Shown piece by piece: positions 36,940 through 44,857 of a stretch of DNA of 64,000 bases; positions within the stretch are counted from its first letter, which is position 1; every line of letters begins with the position of its first letter. Both the position numbers and the translations under genes were made by a program. Below the pieces are notes generated by a model. The model was given only the letters and a program-made list of their open reading frames with translations, was not told where the DNA came from and made no database searches. Source of the DNA: Bradyrhizobium sp. 164 (GTDB taxonomy: Bacteria > Pseudomonadota > Alphaproteobacteria > Rhizobiales > Xanthobacteraceae); contig NZ_JADPKA010000029.1 in assembly GCF_023073715.1 (NCBI RefSeq), positions 124,001-188,000 on the forward strand, in the 5' to 3' direction.

Positions 36940-37509
36940 ATGAACCGTCCTCTGCCAGAGATAGCCATCGGCGCGCTTGGAGCCACCGCATTTTGGGCGG
37001 CACTCGCAGCGTCAAGCATGAGCGCGGCCAATCTGAAAGATTTCGCGGGGCCCGCAGCAACTGCTTTCGCTGCCGTGATTGCGGGCTTAATCGCTTACCA
37101 ACTTGGACGAAGCCAAGTTGAGGTTGCCGAGAAAAGTTGGGCGACCGCAAACGAGAAGATCGTACTCGATCTTTTCGACAAAAGACTCGCGATATTCGAA
37201 GAGATCCGCTCCATCATTAGTGAGGTCGTGAGGAATGGCACCGCGCCAACTGAGCTGCATTTTCGCTACGTTCGGGCAATCGATAGAGTGCCCTATTTCT
37301 TTGGCGGCGAAGTCCAGGCTTACCTCGAGCAGCTTCGCCTCCATCTGCTCGATCTCGACCTGTCGAACACCATGATGGAAAACCTGATTGACCCCGACCG
37401 TCCGAAGTGGGTCGAAAAACGCTCAGAGCAGTTCCTTGCTGTTACTCAATTTTACAAAGAGGCCGCTTCGCTCTTCGCTCCCTATATGAAGGCGCACCAA
37501 AAGGCCTAG
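36940..37509 (+). CDS. Membrane-anchored protein (cassette, gene 2)
   Basis: A 189-residue protein. Two N-terminal hydrophobic helices (IAIGALGATAFWAALAASSM and FAGPAATAFAAVIAGLIAYQ) are followed by about 130 cytoplasmic helical residues (EKIVLDLFDKRLAIFEEIRS, EVQAYLEQLRLHLLDLDL). It is immediately downstream of gene 1 with no gap, so they are one unit. A two-helix anchor with a helical body, against the phage genes, resembles membrane effectors of superinfection-exclusion or defence pairs. That is a hypothesis; no catalytic motif is visible. Confidence 0.6.
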   Translation: MNRPLPEIAIGALGATAFWAALAASSMSAANLKDFAGPAATAFAAVIAGLIAYQLGRSQVEVAEKSWATANEKIVLDLFDKRLAIFEEIRSIISEVVRNGTAPTELHFRYVRAIDRVPYFFGGEVQAYLEQLRLHLLDLDLSNTMMENLIDPDRPKWVEKRSEQFLAVTQFYKEAASLFAPYMKAHQKA

Positions 37510-37569
37510 GCGGAACTAGGCAATTCCAGGGTTCGGATACACGATCCGCCGATGTCGTTGCCCAGATCA

Positions 37570-39138
37570 TCAGACATACCCCACGTTCGGGTACTCGATC
37601 TGCCGATTGAAGTTGCTGTTGCCGACCACAGGCGCCCCGCCGGGCTCGCTAAAGCACAGCGCCACCGCGTCGCCTTCGTCCGGACTGGGCATGCCGCGCT
37701 TCTTCATGGCGTCCTTGCTCTCGAGCCGGAGCCTGCCATCGCTGGTGTAGCTGTATCCGGGGCCGCAAAGATCGGTTTGCAGGCTGTCGCTGTCCGGAAG
37801 AGCGAAATAAGCCCCCTCGAGCGCTTTCTTGACGTTCAGCCACATCTCAGCGCGGCGGTTCTCGGGGCCGCCTGAAGGCCTTCCCGCTTCGTCCAGCGTG
37901 GGTGGCTCGACCGGCTTGGAGCCGAAGTTGACCGCGTTGATCTGGCCCGTTCCGAAGCCACCATAACCTTGCTCCACGAGCCGGTCATAGATTCCAGCAC
38001 CCAGCCCGCCGACGTCGATATTGACCTTGGCCGGCTTGTCGTCCCGGATGATCTGCGCAATCCATCCAGCAACCTGCATCGTATCGAGGTGCTTGCGCTT
38101 CTCCACCTTCTCGATGCCGCTGCCGCGGCGCCACGCAATCGCGGTGCTGTCGGCGCCAAATCGGGCCGGGTCTACGCCAATAATCAGCGGGCCAATCCCT
38201 GAGCCCTTACGCTTGCGAGCGGCCAGGACGAGCTCGTGCGGAATGAAGCTGTCGAAGCTGCTCGCCAGGAATGCCTCGTCCGGCGTCAGCGGGTACTCCC
38301 GCTTGAAATAGTTGATGTCGCCCTTGTCCGCGATCTTGCAACGGCGCCAGTAGATCTGCTCGGCGTCCAGGTTGTGCAGCTCCGCCAGCTGCTTCTCCTC
38401 CGCCGTCATGGCGAAATCGTCCGGCACGGCCTTCCGATAGGTCGGGTCCTCGGACCAGGGCAGGAAGACGGCCTTGAAGCTGTTCTCGCCCGCAAGAGCC
38501 TTGCACCAGAATTGGTGAAACTCATCACCAAACTGGTTGCCCGTTGTCTCCACGATAATTTCCGTATCGGGCAGATCCGGCACGGTCTCCATCAGCGCTG
38601 CAAGCTGCTCCTTGAGGTTCACCCAGAACGCCGCCTCAGACGCGTGCAGCGCCTGGGCCGTCGAGGAGCGGCCGGCGCCGTCCTCCGTTGCAACCGAGAC
38701 CAGATAGCCGCTATCGATGTTGCTGAACTTCAGCTCCTCGGCATTTGAGGCGCCCGTAACCGGCCGCATGTCGTCCGGCATTAGGTCATGCATGCGCTTG
38801 ACGAGACCGAATAGGTTTCGCACCGCTGGCTTTTCGTGCGCCACGATCGCGGTCAGGAAGCCCGGCTTCTTGATGGTCTTGTGATAGTAGCGGCCTGCAA
38901 CATAGGTGCTGACGCCTTCCTGCCGGGCCTTGAGGACGACAATGCGCACCATCCCGGTTTTGGCCCGCTGCTCCTCAATGATCTGATGGAGCTTCCGTTG
39001 CACCGGGTTGAACTTGAACGGCACGAGACCGCCGGCCTTGGGCCGGATCTTCAGATAGTGCTCCGCGAAATACTCCAGATCGGTATCGAGCCGCTCAGCA
39101 TGATCCAGGGCGCCAACAATTCCGTCAGTCCAGTGCAT
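37570..39138 (-). CDS. terL: Phage terminase large subunit
   Basis: A 522-residue TerL that packages DNA. The ATPase has a variant Walker A (VLKARQEGVST, residues 68-78, with a Val at the usual Lys position, as in many TerL proteins), the acidic ALHASEAAFW near 163-172 and the coupling ETTGN at 197-201. The RNase H-like nuclease starts at GVDPARFGADST (Asp323). I choose ATG 39138 because it overlaps the upstream small-gene stop (TGATG). It is the last gene of the leftward module. Confidence 0.93.
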   Translation of the reverse strand: MHWTDGIVGALDHAERLDTDLEYFAEHYLKIRPKAGGLVPFKFNPVQRKLHQIIEEQRAKTGMVRIVVLKARQEGVSTYVAGRYYHKTIKKPGFLTAIVAHEKPAVRNLFGLVKRMHDLMPDDMRPVTGASNAEELKFSNIDSGYLVSVATEDGAGRSSTAQALHASEAAFWVNLKEQLAALMETVPDLPDTEIIVETTGNQFGDEFHQFWCKALAGENSFKAVFLPWSEDPTYRKAVPDDFAMTAEEKQLAELHNLDAEQIYWRRCKIADKGDINYFKREYPLTPDEAFLASSFDSFIPHELVLAARKRKGSGIGPLIIGVDPARFGADSTAIAWRRGSGIEKVEKRKHLDTMQVAGWIAQIIRDDKPAKVNIDVGGLGAGIYDRLVEQGYGGFGTGQINAVNFGSKPVEPPTLDEAGRPSGGPENRRAEMWLNVKKALEGAYFALPDSDSLQTDLCGPGYSYTSDGRLRLESKDAMKKRGMPSPDEGDAVALCFSEPGGAPVVGNSNFNRQIEYPNVGYV

Positions 39139-39308
39139 CAATGAAGCTCTTGCCCTTCGGAGGACGTTACACTCTCGAAGTGCCAAAGTGCATTGCTGGC
39201 CTCCTCTCTGGAGACGCCCATCTGCTCGGCAATCCTGCTGATGATCTGAGCCCGCCGTTCAGCTCTCGCCATAACCTCAGGATCGAACAAACCGTCAAGC
39301 AACCCCAT
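39138..39308 (-). CDS. 56-residue phage protein upstream of terL
   Basis: A short gene starting at ATG 39308 inside the end of the 80-residue gene. It reads MGLLDGLFDPEVMAR, then AERRAQIISRIAEQMGVSRE, and ends in SSEGQELH. The middle is a likely amphipathic helix-turn-helix. Its stop overlaps the terL start (TGATG, 39136-39140), as expected for translational coupling. Its position suggests a terminase accessory, but I do not recognise the family. Confidence 0.6.
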   Translation of the reverse strand: MGLLDGLFDPEVMARAERRAQIISRIAEQMGVSREEASNALWHFESVTSSEGQELH

Positions 39309-39537
39309 TTGCCACCTCCTGAGCGTCTTTTGCTTTGATGGCGAGCACGGTCCTGCACTCGCAACCCGACTTGCCCATCAACTGCAAGCGTAGGACGGTC
39401 TCCGGAACGCCGGGGCATTGTTTCTTTATCTCGGCCACCCGCTCGTCAATGAAGCGATTTAGATCAGCCCGGAACGCTGTGATGCGATCCTCAAGCGGGG
39501 GTGTCTTTGTTTTCAGCATCTGCATTTGTCTTCTCAT
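39295..39537 (-). CDS. 80-residue phage protein, unknown function
   Basis: A small protein with TPPLEDRITAFRADLNRFID and the Cys-containing KKQCPGVPETVLRLQLMGKS plus CECRTV, so three cysteines. The PETVLRLQLMGKSGCECRTV part may bind a metal or form a helix-turn-helix. ATG 39537 or 39519 is the start. It overlaps the 93-residue gene upstream and the 56-residue gene downstream, consistent with a compact phage operon. Confidence 0.55.
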   Translation of the reverse strand: MRRQMQMLKTKTPPLEDRITAFRADLNRFIDERVAEIKKQCPGVPETVLRLQLMGKSGCECRTVLAIKAKDAQEVANGVA

Positions 39538-39772
39538 GTTTGGCTAGTTTGGCCTCCACAGCCTGCAACTTCTTGACCGCATCGGCGCGTTCGCGGAGAG
39601 CGCGGGCAATTGTTGCCTCCCTCTGCTTTTCATGCGCAGCAAAATAGCGTTGCAGATCGGGGGGCAATCGGAGAAAAGCCGCCTTCATATCCTTTCGCCA
39701 TGAGCGTGGAGGATCGACGATATCGGCCACCCGAGCGTTGATCAGCGCCTCGAGCAGTGGATTTGGCGTCAT
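39491..39772 (-). CDS. 93-residue coiled-coil phage protein
   Basis: The N-terminus (MTPNPLLEALINARVADIVD) is followed by a long charged helix (PDLQRYFAAHEKQREATIAR, ALRERADAVKKLQAVEAKLA), likely a coiled coil, and an acidic end. Function unknown. It sits between the 86- and 80-residue genes in the leftward series. Confidence 0.55.
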   Translation of the reverse strand: MTPNPLLEALINARVADIVDPPRSWRKDMKAAFLRLPPDLQRYFAAHEKQREATIARALRERADAVKKLQAVEAKLAKHEKTNADAENKDTPA

Positions 39773-39848
39773 CGGCTACCTTCTGTTTGGAAGCTTGGTA
39801 GGCCAGTACATCCGTGGTCCCGCCATGCTCCCCTCAAAGAGATTCACC

Positions 39849-40109
39849 CTACCTTCCGGCCTTGCGTAAGGCGTCATGGACCGCCTTCATCTCGCGACGA
39901 AACGACGAATATTCGGCAAACTTCTTCAAGTTTGAACCGTCCACCTGCATCGCCTCATACTCACTGTCGATCTGGTCGAGGATGCCGGCGCGCTTGGTGT
40001 GGCCGTACAGTTGAAACTCGTCCAACATTGCATCGGTCGTCATTTCCTCGCCCGTCCAGTTCCTTGACACACTTCGGGCGACGTCGATGGAGTTACGGTC
40101 ATCTGACAT
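39849..40109 (-). CDS. 86-residue phage protein, unknown function
   Basis: A short polar protein (MSDDRNSIDVARSVSRNWTG, then DAMLDEFQLYGHTKRAGILD and a basic end KAVHDALRKAGR). It lies just downstream of the possible scaffold gene with a 2-base gap. No motif is recognisable. Its composition fits a small structural or accessory virion protein. Confidence 0.55.
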   Translation of the reverse strand: MSDDRNSIDVARSVSRNWTGEEMTTDAMLDEFQLYGHTKRAGILDQIDSEYEAMQVDGSNLKKFAEYSSFRREMKAVHDALRKAGR

Positions 40110-40111
40110 AG

Positions 40112-41389
40112 TTATCTCCTTGACTTCTGTTTCGCTTGATAGAGTGCGTATGCGTCCTCTACCGAACCGGAACTGGATAGCTTTGCGCTCAGTGCATGAA
40201 TGGAGCGGGCCTCTGCTGCCCCGCGGGGCTGGGCAACTCCAGGCTTCTGAACCGCCAGGACGGGCTTTGCGACTGCCTTCGCAGGCGCCGCTTTGACCAT
40301 CCGGTATCGCGCAGCATCGACCATCATTCGCTGAAATGCGGAGTGACGCACGATAGGGTTTGTTTGCATCAGGTTCACCAGCGTCTTGGCATCGACCCCC
40401 ATCTCGCCAGCGTAGGCTAAAACCTCCTGGCCGATGGTCTCCCGTTCAGTCTTGCTGAGCTGAGCTTTTTCTATCATCTGCTCAAACCGAGCGTCTTCCG
40501 CCTTGGCGTAGGTTTCGAACTGCTGACGTTGCTCGGCAGCCTGGTGCTGTCGCAACTGCGCCTGGGCAGCCTCGACCTCCGCGCCACGCTGCAGGATGGC
40601 CATGGCACGCTGCACGCGCTGAGGATCGGACTGGTTGATAACGCCAATCGCCTCGACCCATAGCTCTTGGGGAACGTTCGCAAGCTCCGGCAACGTGTCC
40701 ATGAGGCTGGCTTGCGCATATTGCTGCGCTGTGGTTAGCGCCTGCGCATAGCCCTGCTTGGCAGCATCAACCTGCGCCAGCTCCTGCTCGATTGCCTGCC
40801 GCACCTGAGGGTGTTTGAGCGCCTGCTCGACCTCGGGGGCCAGGCCTTCAACAGTGGGCTCCTCCGCAGAGGCTGCTTCCTTGTCGGAGGTGGCGGTTGC
40901 CTCTAGCGCCTGCGCGTTGGCCTCAACCTCGTTGACGTCTAGCCCATACCCCTCAGCGAGCTTGGCGTCGCCCTTGATCCGTTCCGCTCGCGCCTTATCG
41001 ACTTTGTCCGCGACCTTCTGGTTTTGCTCGGCCTCCCAAATGTCCCTTTCCCATTGGTGAACATTGGTGAGGTCATTGTGGGCCTGCTCAACGGTCTGGG
41101 CCCAGTTTTCCGGCGCCGGCTCACCGGTGTCCAACATGATCAACTTCCGCTCGATCACATCATCGTTGGGCGCGTCGCCATACTTCCGACGCGACAGCTC
41201 ACGTAACGATTCATCGTCACTGCCGACGACATCATCGGAGTCCAGATTGGGCCGGCCCACGACCGGCGCAGGTTCGGGATCAGGCCGCGGAATGTAGCCC
41301 TGATCGATCTCGACACCCTTGATGCCGAAAGTCTCTTCCGAGACAAATTGTCCGGATGCCGCGTCGCGCGGCTGCTCAGTGTCCGACAT
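40112..41389 (-). CDS. Gln/Ala-rich phage protein, possible scaffold
   Basis: A 425-residue protein from ATG 41389 (MSDTEQPRDAASGQFVSEET). The N-terminal third is acidic with little order. A long Ala/Gln-rich helical region follows (QALTTAQQYAQASLMDTLPE, EVEAAQAQLRQHQAAEQRQQ), probably a coiled coil, then a basic C-terminus (AVQKPGVAQPRGAAEARSIH, YQAKQKSRR). The pattern of acidic head, helical middle and basic tail recalls phage scaffold proteins, but no capsid gene is present. An upstream start at 41437 would read through the repeat described at 41377-41415. Confidence 0.6.
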   Translation of the reverse strand: MSDTEQPRDAASGQFVSEETFGIKGVEIDQGYIPRPDPEPAPVVGRPNLDSDDVVGSDDESLRELSRRKYGDAPNDDVIERKLIMLDTGEPAPENWAQTVEQAHNDLTNVHQWERDIWEAEQNQKVADKVDKARAERIKGDAKLAEGYGLDVNEVEANAQALEATATSDKEAASAEEPTVEGLAPEVEQALKHPQVRQAIEQELAQVDAAKQGYAQALTTAQQYAQASLMDTLPELANVPQELWVEAIGVINQSDPQRVQRAMAILQRGAEVEAAQAQLRQHQAAEQRQQFETYAKAEDARFEQMIEKAQLSKTERETIGQEVLAYAGEMGVDAKTLVNLMQTNPIVRHSAFQRMMVDAARYRMVKAAPAKAVAKPVLAVQKPGVAQPRGAAEARSIHALSAKLSSSGSVEDAYALYQAKQKSRR

Positions 41390-41415
41390 CAAGTGATCCT
41401 CAAAAGGTAATTCAG
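41377..41415. repeat. 39 bp repeat, copy A (left of tail-spike gene)
   Basis: 36 of 39 bases match copy B at 42462-42500. On the minus strand it holds a remnant LNYLLRIT stop (13 codons from an ATG at 41426), directly followed by the MSDT start of the scaffold-like gene. So it looks like the end of a second collar gene. Confidence 0.8.
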
Positions 41416-41440
41416 TTTGAACAGGGGCATTGATCAATCT

Positions 41441-42391
41441 TTATGCGTACTGCCCACCTGTGGCGGTGCTCCCAGCAGCATTGCCTGGGAAATAGCTGGC
41501 TCCCCCTCCACCAGTGTTGATGACAGCGTTAAGGGCCGCTGTGTAGCGGGTGCCTGTTGCCGCACCGGACCACACAGGCCCGGAGCTGTAGATCACGCCC
41601 GTCATGGATGCGTAAGCACAAGCAGTCCCCCATGCTGGGGTTCCAGTAACAGTTATGGTTGTCGTGCTATTGAGAGAGACAACACCACTTGCGATTGCCA
41701 GCATGCAAAAATCTGAGCCGCCGCTGATTGAAAAGTTGCCTTCCGAAGCAATATTGCCGTTCAGATACGCGCGACAATGGAACGTTGGCGCCGCGCCGAA
41801 ATCCACGTTACGGAAGTAAATAGCGCCGCCGTTGATCGCGTCCAGACAACCGCCGCTGGTGGTCGTCTTGAGCTGCATGCCGCGGATTTTCCACGGATCT
41901 GTCCCATCGGATTGGAAACACGTTGCACTTGTAGGGTTGACTACAACATTCGTCGGGGTAGCCTCATTCCCAACAATGATGGGTTGAAGCGTGCCTAGAT
42001 AGCTCCGGAGTGTACTAGCGCCGGCATAAGTGCCATTGGCGACCTGAATGGTCACCTGATAGGTTCCCATGTCGAGTGCTGAAGTCGCATCGATCGCCTT
42101 CTGGATCGTCAGGAAGGCGCCACCGGCGGTATTCGTTAGACCGTTGTTGCTGTCGCTACCATCCGTGCGGACGTAGTAGGTTCGGGCAGCGGTTAGAACC
42201 TCGCGAACAGGAGCCCAAGAACCATCACCGCGCCAGAACGTAGAAGACGATGCTCCTGATCCGCCATTAAGCTGAGAGACGGGGAGATTGCCCGTCACAG
42301 TATGATCAGCATCCCACTTCGGGCCGTCAACCAACACCTTAGGGTTTGCGGCGGCTCCCGTCAGGGACGCGTGCTTGATGCTAAGCGTCAA
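41441..42391 (-). CDS. Phage tail-spike/fibre with beta-helix
   Basis: A 316-residue protein from TTG 42391 (TLSIKHASLTGAAANPKVLV). A tail-fibre N-terminus (DGPKWDADHTVTGNLPVSQL, FWRGDGSWAP) leads into a DUF1565-like beta-helix (YYVRTDGSDSNNGLTNTAGG, TIQKAIDATSALDMGTYQVT, VVVNPTSATCFQSDGT). It would form a receptor-binding spike. Ser/Thr/Gly-rich composition differs from the housekeeping genes. It lies between two copies of a 39 bp repeat, which suggests it was inserted as a module. Its stop is followed by the remnant of another collar gene. Confidence 0.8.
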   Translation of the reverse strand: MTLSIKHASLTGAAANPKVLVDGPKWDADHTVTGNLPVSQLNGGSGASSSTFWRGDGSWAPVREVLTAARTYYVRTDGSDSNNGLTNTAGGAFLTIQKAIDATSALDMGTYQVTIQVANGTYAGASTLRSYLGTLQPIIVGNEATPTNVVVNPTSATCFQSDGTDPWKIRGMQLKTTTSGGCLDAINGGAIYFRNVDFGAAPTFHCRAYLNGNIASEGNFSISGGSDFCMLAIASGVVSLNSTTTITVTGTPAWGTACAYASMTGVIYSSGPVWSGAATGTRYTAALNAVINTGGGGASYFPGNAAGSTATGGQYA

Positions 42392-42474
42392 GTGGCGTGC
42401 CCTCCGAAAACGCCGGAAGCGAAAACGGCGGATGCGAAGACCTTATCCGGCTTGGGCACCACAGTGTCCGACAT
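42388..42474 (-). CDS. 28-residue ORF coupled to the tail genes
   Basis: It reads MSDTVVPKPDKVFASAVFAS then GVFGGHAT, with a DNA triple repeat behind the VFAS units. Its ATG overlaps the collar-gene stop (TGATG, 42472-42476), and its stop overlaps the spike start (TTGA, 42388-42391). The first four residues equal those of the scaffold-like protein. It may be a leftover of that gene's start, kept as a coupling peptide. Confidence 0.45.
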   Translation of the reverse strand: MSDTVVPKPDKVFASAVFASGVFGGHAT

Positions 42475-42500
42475 CAGATGATCCTCAGAAGGTAATTCAG
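42462..42500. repeat. 39 bp repeat, copy B (right of tail-spike gene)
   Basis: It is copy B of the repeat at 41377-41415. On the minus strand it codes for the end of the collar protein (LNYLLRII, stop), followed by the MSDT start of a 28-residue ORF. Confidence 0.8.
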
Positions 42501-43472
42501 GACGATCGTTGGCTGAACGATGGCGAATGCTGTACTCGATCCACCCTGCGCGTTGCCGGTGAACGTGAACTGATTGCCATTCAGCGTGACGCTGGCATTG
42601 TTTGTGAGGGGGACCGTATTCGATCCACCGGCGTTTACCGTGATGTTACTGGTGTTCTTTTGGATAGTAGTTTCACTGCTCAATCCTGTCCCGCTAATGG
42701 CGCCAGAGGGCGTATAGGGTGGCAGGTTAGCGGTAATCAGGGTGCGCGTTTGAGCGCCACCCGACTCACCAAGACCATCACCAAAACCAGCCGCCGCATC
42801 GGTTAGCCGCCCAGCAGCCGAGCCGCCCATCGTATCAAGCCCAGCCACCACGCGACCGCGCAAATCCGGGACGTTGAAGGTGGTCGACCCATCGCCGGAG
42901 CCATAGGTCGTTCCGAGCAATGAGAACAGCGACGAATACGTCGTTCGCGAGATTGCTTGGCCATAAGGCAGCACGAATGAACTGTTTGGCGCCGCTGAGC
43001 CCGTATAGGGCATAAGGCCGCCGATCGGAATGTTGTACGGATTTCCAAAAGAATTGTGGAGATTAAACTCGCCAGCGCTTGAATTGTATACGACGAGGTA
43101 TGGCGTATTCTGGATCAACACGCCGGATGTCAGATCGACATTGTGAAACTGACGAATTGGAGCGGCACCCAACCCATCAACGTTGAGCGTGCATGCTCCG
43201 GTATTGGTGGTGTGGGGGACGAACGCGATCATCTGGCCGTTGAGCCGCGAAATGGCGTCAAAGCTCTGGTGGCTGGTCACCGTGTAAGCAGTAGACGTGC
43301 CGCCCGTTGCAATCGCCCCAGCAATGTCGTCGCGCCACTTGGCCGCGGAGGCCATCAGAGCACGCGCGCTGTCATTGACGGAGCTAGGCGATTGTCCTTC
43401 TGCCCAATTTATAGCGGGATCGAACGTCGCGTTGTTCGCCGCCGTCTGCGACCACCATGCAACGCCGCTCAT
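42474..43472 (-). CDS. Phage tail-collar fibre protein
   Basis: A 332-residue protein from ATG 43472 (GVAWWSQTAANNATFDPAIN). The N-terminal WAEGQSPSSVNDSARALMA is a classical tail-fibre attachment region. The phage Collar domain is near residues 145-215 (IPIGGLMPYTGSAAPNSSFV, LPYGQAISRTTYSSLFSLLG, FNVPDLRGRVVAGLD). It ends in a beta-rich shaft with LNYLLRII. Its start overlaps the stop of the 116-residue gene (ATGA). It would form the distal fibre of a tail. Confidence 0.9.
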   Translation of the reverse strand: MSGVAWWSQTAANNATFDPAINWAEGQSPSSVNDSARALMASAAKWRDDIAGAIATGGTSTAYTVTSHQSFDAISRLNGQMIAFVPHTTNTGACTLNVDGLGAAPIRQFHNVDLTSGVLIQNTPYLVVYNSSAGEFNLHNSFGNPYNIPIGGLMPYTGSAAPNSSFVLPYGQAISRTTYSSLFSLLGTTYGSGDGSTTFNVPDLRGRVVAGLDTMGGSAAGRLTDAAAGFGDGLGESGGAQTRTLITANLPPYTPSGAISGTGLSSETTIQKNTSNITVNAGGSNTVPLTNNASVTLNGNQFTFTGNAQGGSSTAFAIVQPTIVLNYLLRII

Positions 43473-43819
43473 GCGTGCTCCTGACACTTGGCAATGACGG
43501 GATAGGTGCGCACCACCCGATCACCGTCCAGGCGAAGGGGGAGCGGCTTCAGCCGCCAGTGCTTGGCAGGGTCGAAAGGCTCGGTGTCCTCGTTCTCGAT
43601 CGGCAGCCACTCGCCGCCATCAGGATCTTTTGCCGGCTTGAAGCTGGTCGAGATCAGCTCGCCATCCCGAACCAGGCAATATTGCTGCTCGCCCACAGGG
43701 AAGCCCTCAGACGCCAGCGCAGCGTCTGCAATCGATCGTAGGTAGGCAGAGACAGTCAGCCCCTTGCGCTCGGCAGCGGCCTTTAGAAGCTCCTCGCGGG
43801 CATATCGAAATTCAGGCAC
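43469..43819 (-). CDS. 116-residue phage protein, unknown function
   Basis: A soluble protein. Its N-terminus may form a short helix-turn (YAREELLKAAAERKGLTVSA, YLRSIADAALA) resembling ribbon-helix-helix proteins. A beta-rich part follows (GEQQYCLVRDGELISTSFKP, GGEWLPIENEDTEPFDPAKH). The ATGA overlap with the collar gene shows coupling. It has no known role; a tail-assembly or chaperone role would fit its position. Confidence 0.55.
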   Translation of the reverse strand: MPEFRYAREELLKAAAERKGLTVSAYLRSIADAALASEGFPVGEQQYCLVRDGELISTSFKPAKDPDGGEWLPIENEDTEPFDPAKHWRLKPLPLRLDGDRVVRTYPVIAKCQEHA

Positions 43820-43834
43820 GGACGACCATCTCCA

Positions 43835-44278
43835 TCAGCGTAAACCTCTCGTGGCTAGAAACAGGGGGATGCCGGGGATCTTCTCGCCAACCTTGTAAGC
43901 GAGGTCGCCGGCATCAGTTTGCGGCTGATGCGGTTCGCCAAAGACCGCCTGCGCTAACGTCGCGATCTGCTCGGAGGTCGGCAGAAGCTGCGGCCGCTGA
44001 GCGTAAATCTGGCGCATTGCCTCAGCAGATGGGCCTTCGTACCCAAGACGGTGCTCAATCGGTCTGATGTAGGCGTCATGTCCGGCCGCAATCATCTGTC
44101 GCACGTCACCAGGCAGACCAGCCAACATGCCGGCGCCGTGCGTCAGCCCGCTACCGAATGAGCGAGCAACGTCCGAGAAATCCCAACCGGATCGGTCCGG
44201 GATCGACGGCGGCATATCGGCGCTGAGCGGTGGGGATGCCCCATCGTTACCAGCAAGGTAATCAAGCAGTCCCGCCAT
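43835..44278 (-). CDS. 147-residue phage protein, possibly truncated
   Basis: A protein with a Gly/Pro-rich start (MAGLLDYLAGNDGASPPLSA), then WDFSDVARSFGSGLTHGAGM, LAGLPGDVRQMIAAGHDAYI and a helix (AEAMRQIYAQRPQLLPTSEQ). It ends KVGEKIPGIPLFLATRGLR. The pattern reads like the N-terminal part of a larger virion protein, and the stop comes soon after a segment that would normally continue, so it may be a truncated copy. I cannot name it. Confidence 0.5.
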   Translation of the reverse strand: MAGLLDYLAGNDGASPPLSADMPPSIPDRSGWDFSDVARSFGSGLTHGAGMLAGLPGDVRQMIAAGHDAYIRPIEHRLGYEGPSAEAMRQIYAQRPQLLPTSEQIATLAQAVFGEPHQPQTDAGDLAYKVGEKIPGIPLFLATRGLR

Positions 44279-44452
44279 CAGCGGCGCGCGCTCCCTCGCA
44301 AATCATCTCTCCAAATCATGCAGAGAGTGTACGGCGAGCGTCCGATAATTGCCATGACGTTTGTACGTAGCGTGTTACGTAGTGAGAATGCCTGATAAAA
44401 ATAATGCGTTTTTCGGCTTCAAACGCGGTCCTTCGGCAGAACCAGTTTCCGC

Positions 44453-44857
44453 CTAGGTGCCGATTTGCTTAGCGACGCGCGCTCTCAGATCATCCTCGAT
44501 CCAGCCGAACACGATCTCAGGATCGACTGCGTTAGCCGTCGCCTGGATCAGCCCCACCAGCCGCCGCATCATCTGCATCTCGGCGGAGTCCATCGGACCA
44601 GTGCGGTTTTCGATCGAGACCGCGATGTCTTTCGGGATGATGGAGAACAGGACGCGGAGATACGTGCTCGGGTCGGTCGCCCTCACGCGCTCGAGCGTGT
44701 CCTTGCCGTTGGCTGTCCAATCCGCCAGTGCGTCGGCGCATGCCGCCTCGGAGAACTTGCTACGGCTGCCCTGCGGCCTTCCCAGCGGGTTGCCAGACTG
44801 CCCCGGCTTCCAAAGCTGCGGCTTATTGCTCTTCGCCTGTTTATTCACAATCCACAT
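44453..44857 (-). CDS. DUF5681 protein, putative small terminase
   Basis: About 134 residues from ATG 44857. AAGGA is only about one base upstream of ATG 44857, while GTG 44848 has it at a 9-base spacing and is the better start by that criterion. The DUF5681 signature QLWKPGQSGNPLGRPQGSRS is followed by ACADALADWTANGKDTLERV and two helices (LRVLFSIIPKDIAVSIENRT, QMMRRLVGLIQATANAVDPE). DUF5681 proteins commonly sit near phage terminases and are proposed as small-terminase-like DNA binders. Upstream lies a repeat-rich non-coding region. Confidence 0.7.
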   Translation of the reverse strand: MWIVNKQAKSNKPQLWKPGQSGNPLGRPQGSRSKFSEAACADALADWTANGKDTLERVRATDPSTYLRVLFSIIPKDIAVSIENRTGPMDSAEMQMMRRLVGLIQATANAVDPEIVFGWIEDDLRARVAKQIGT

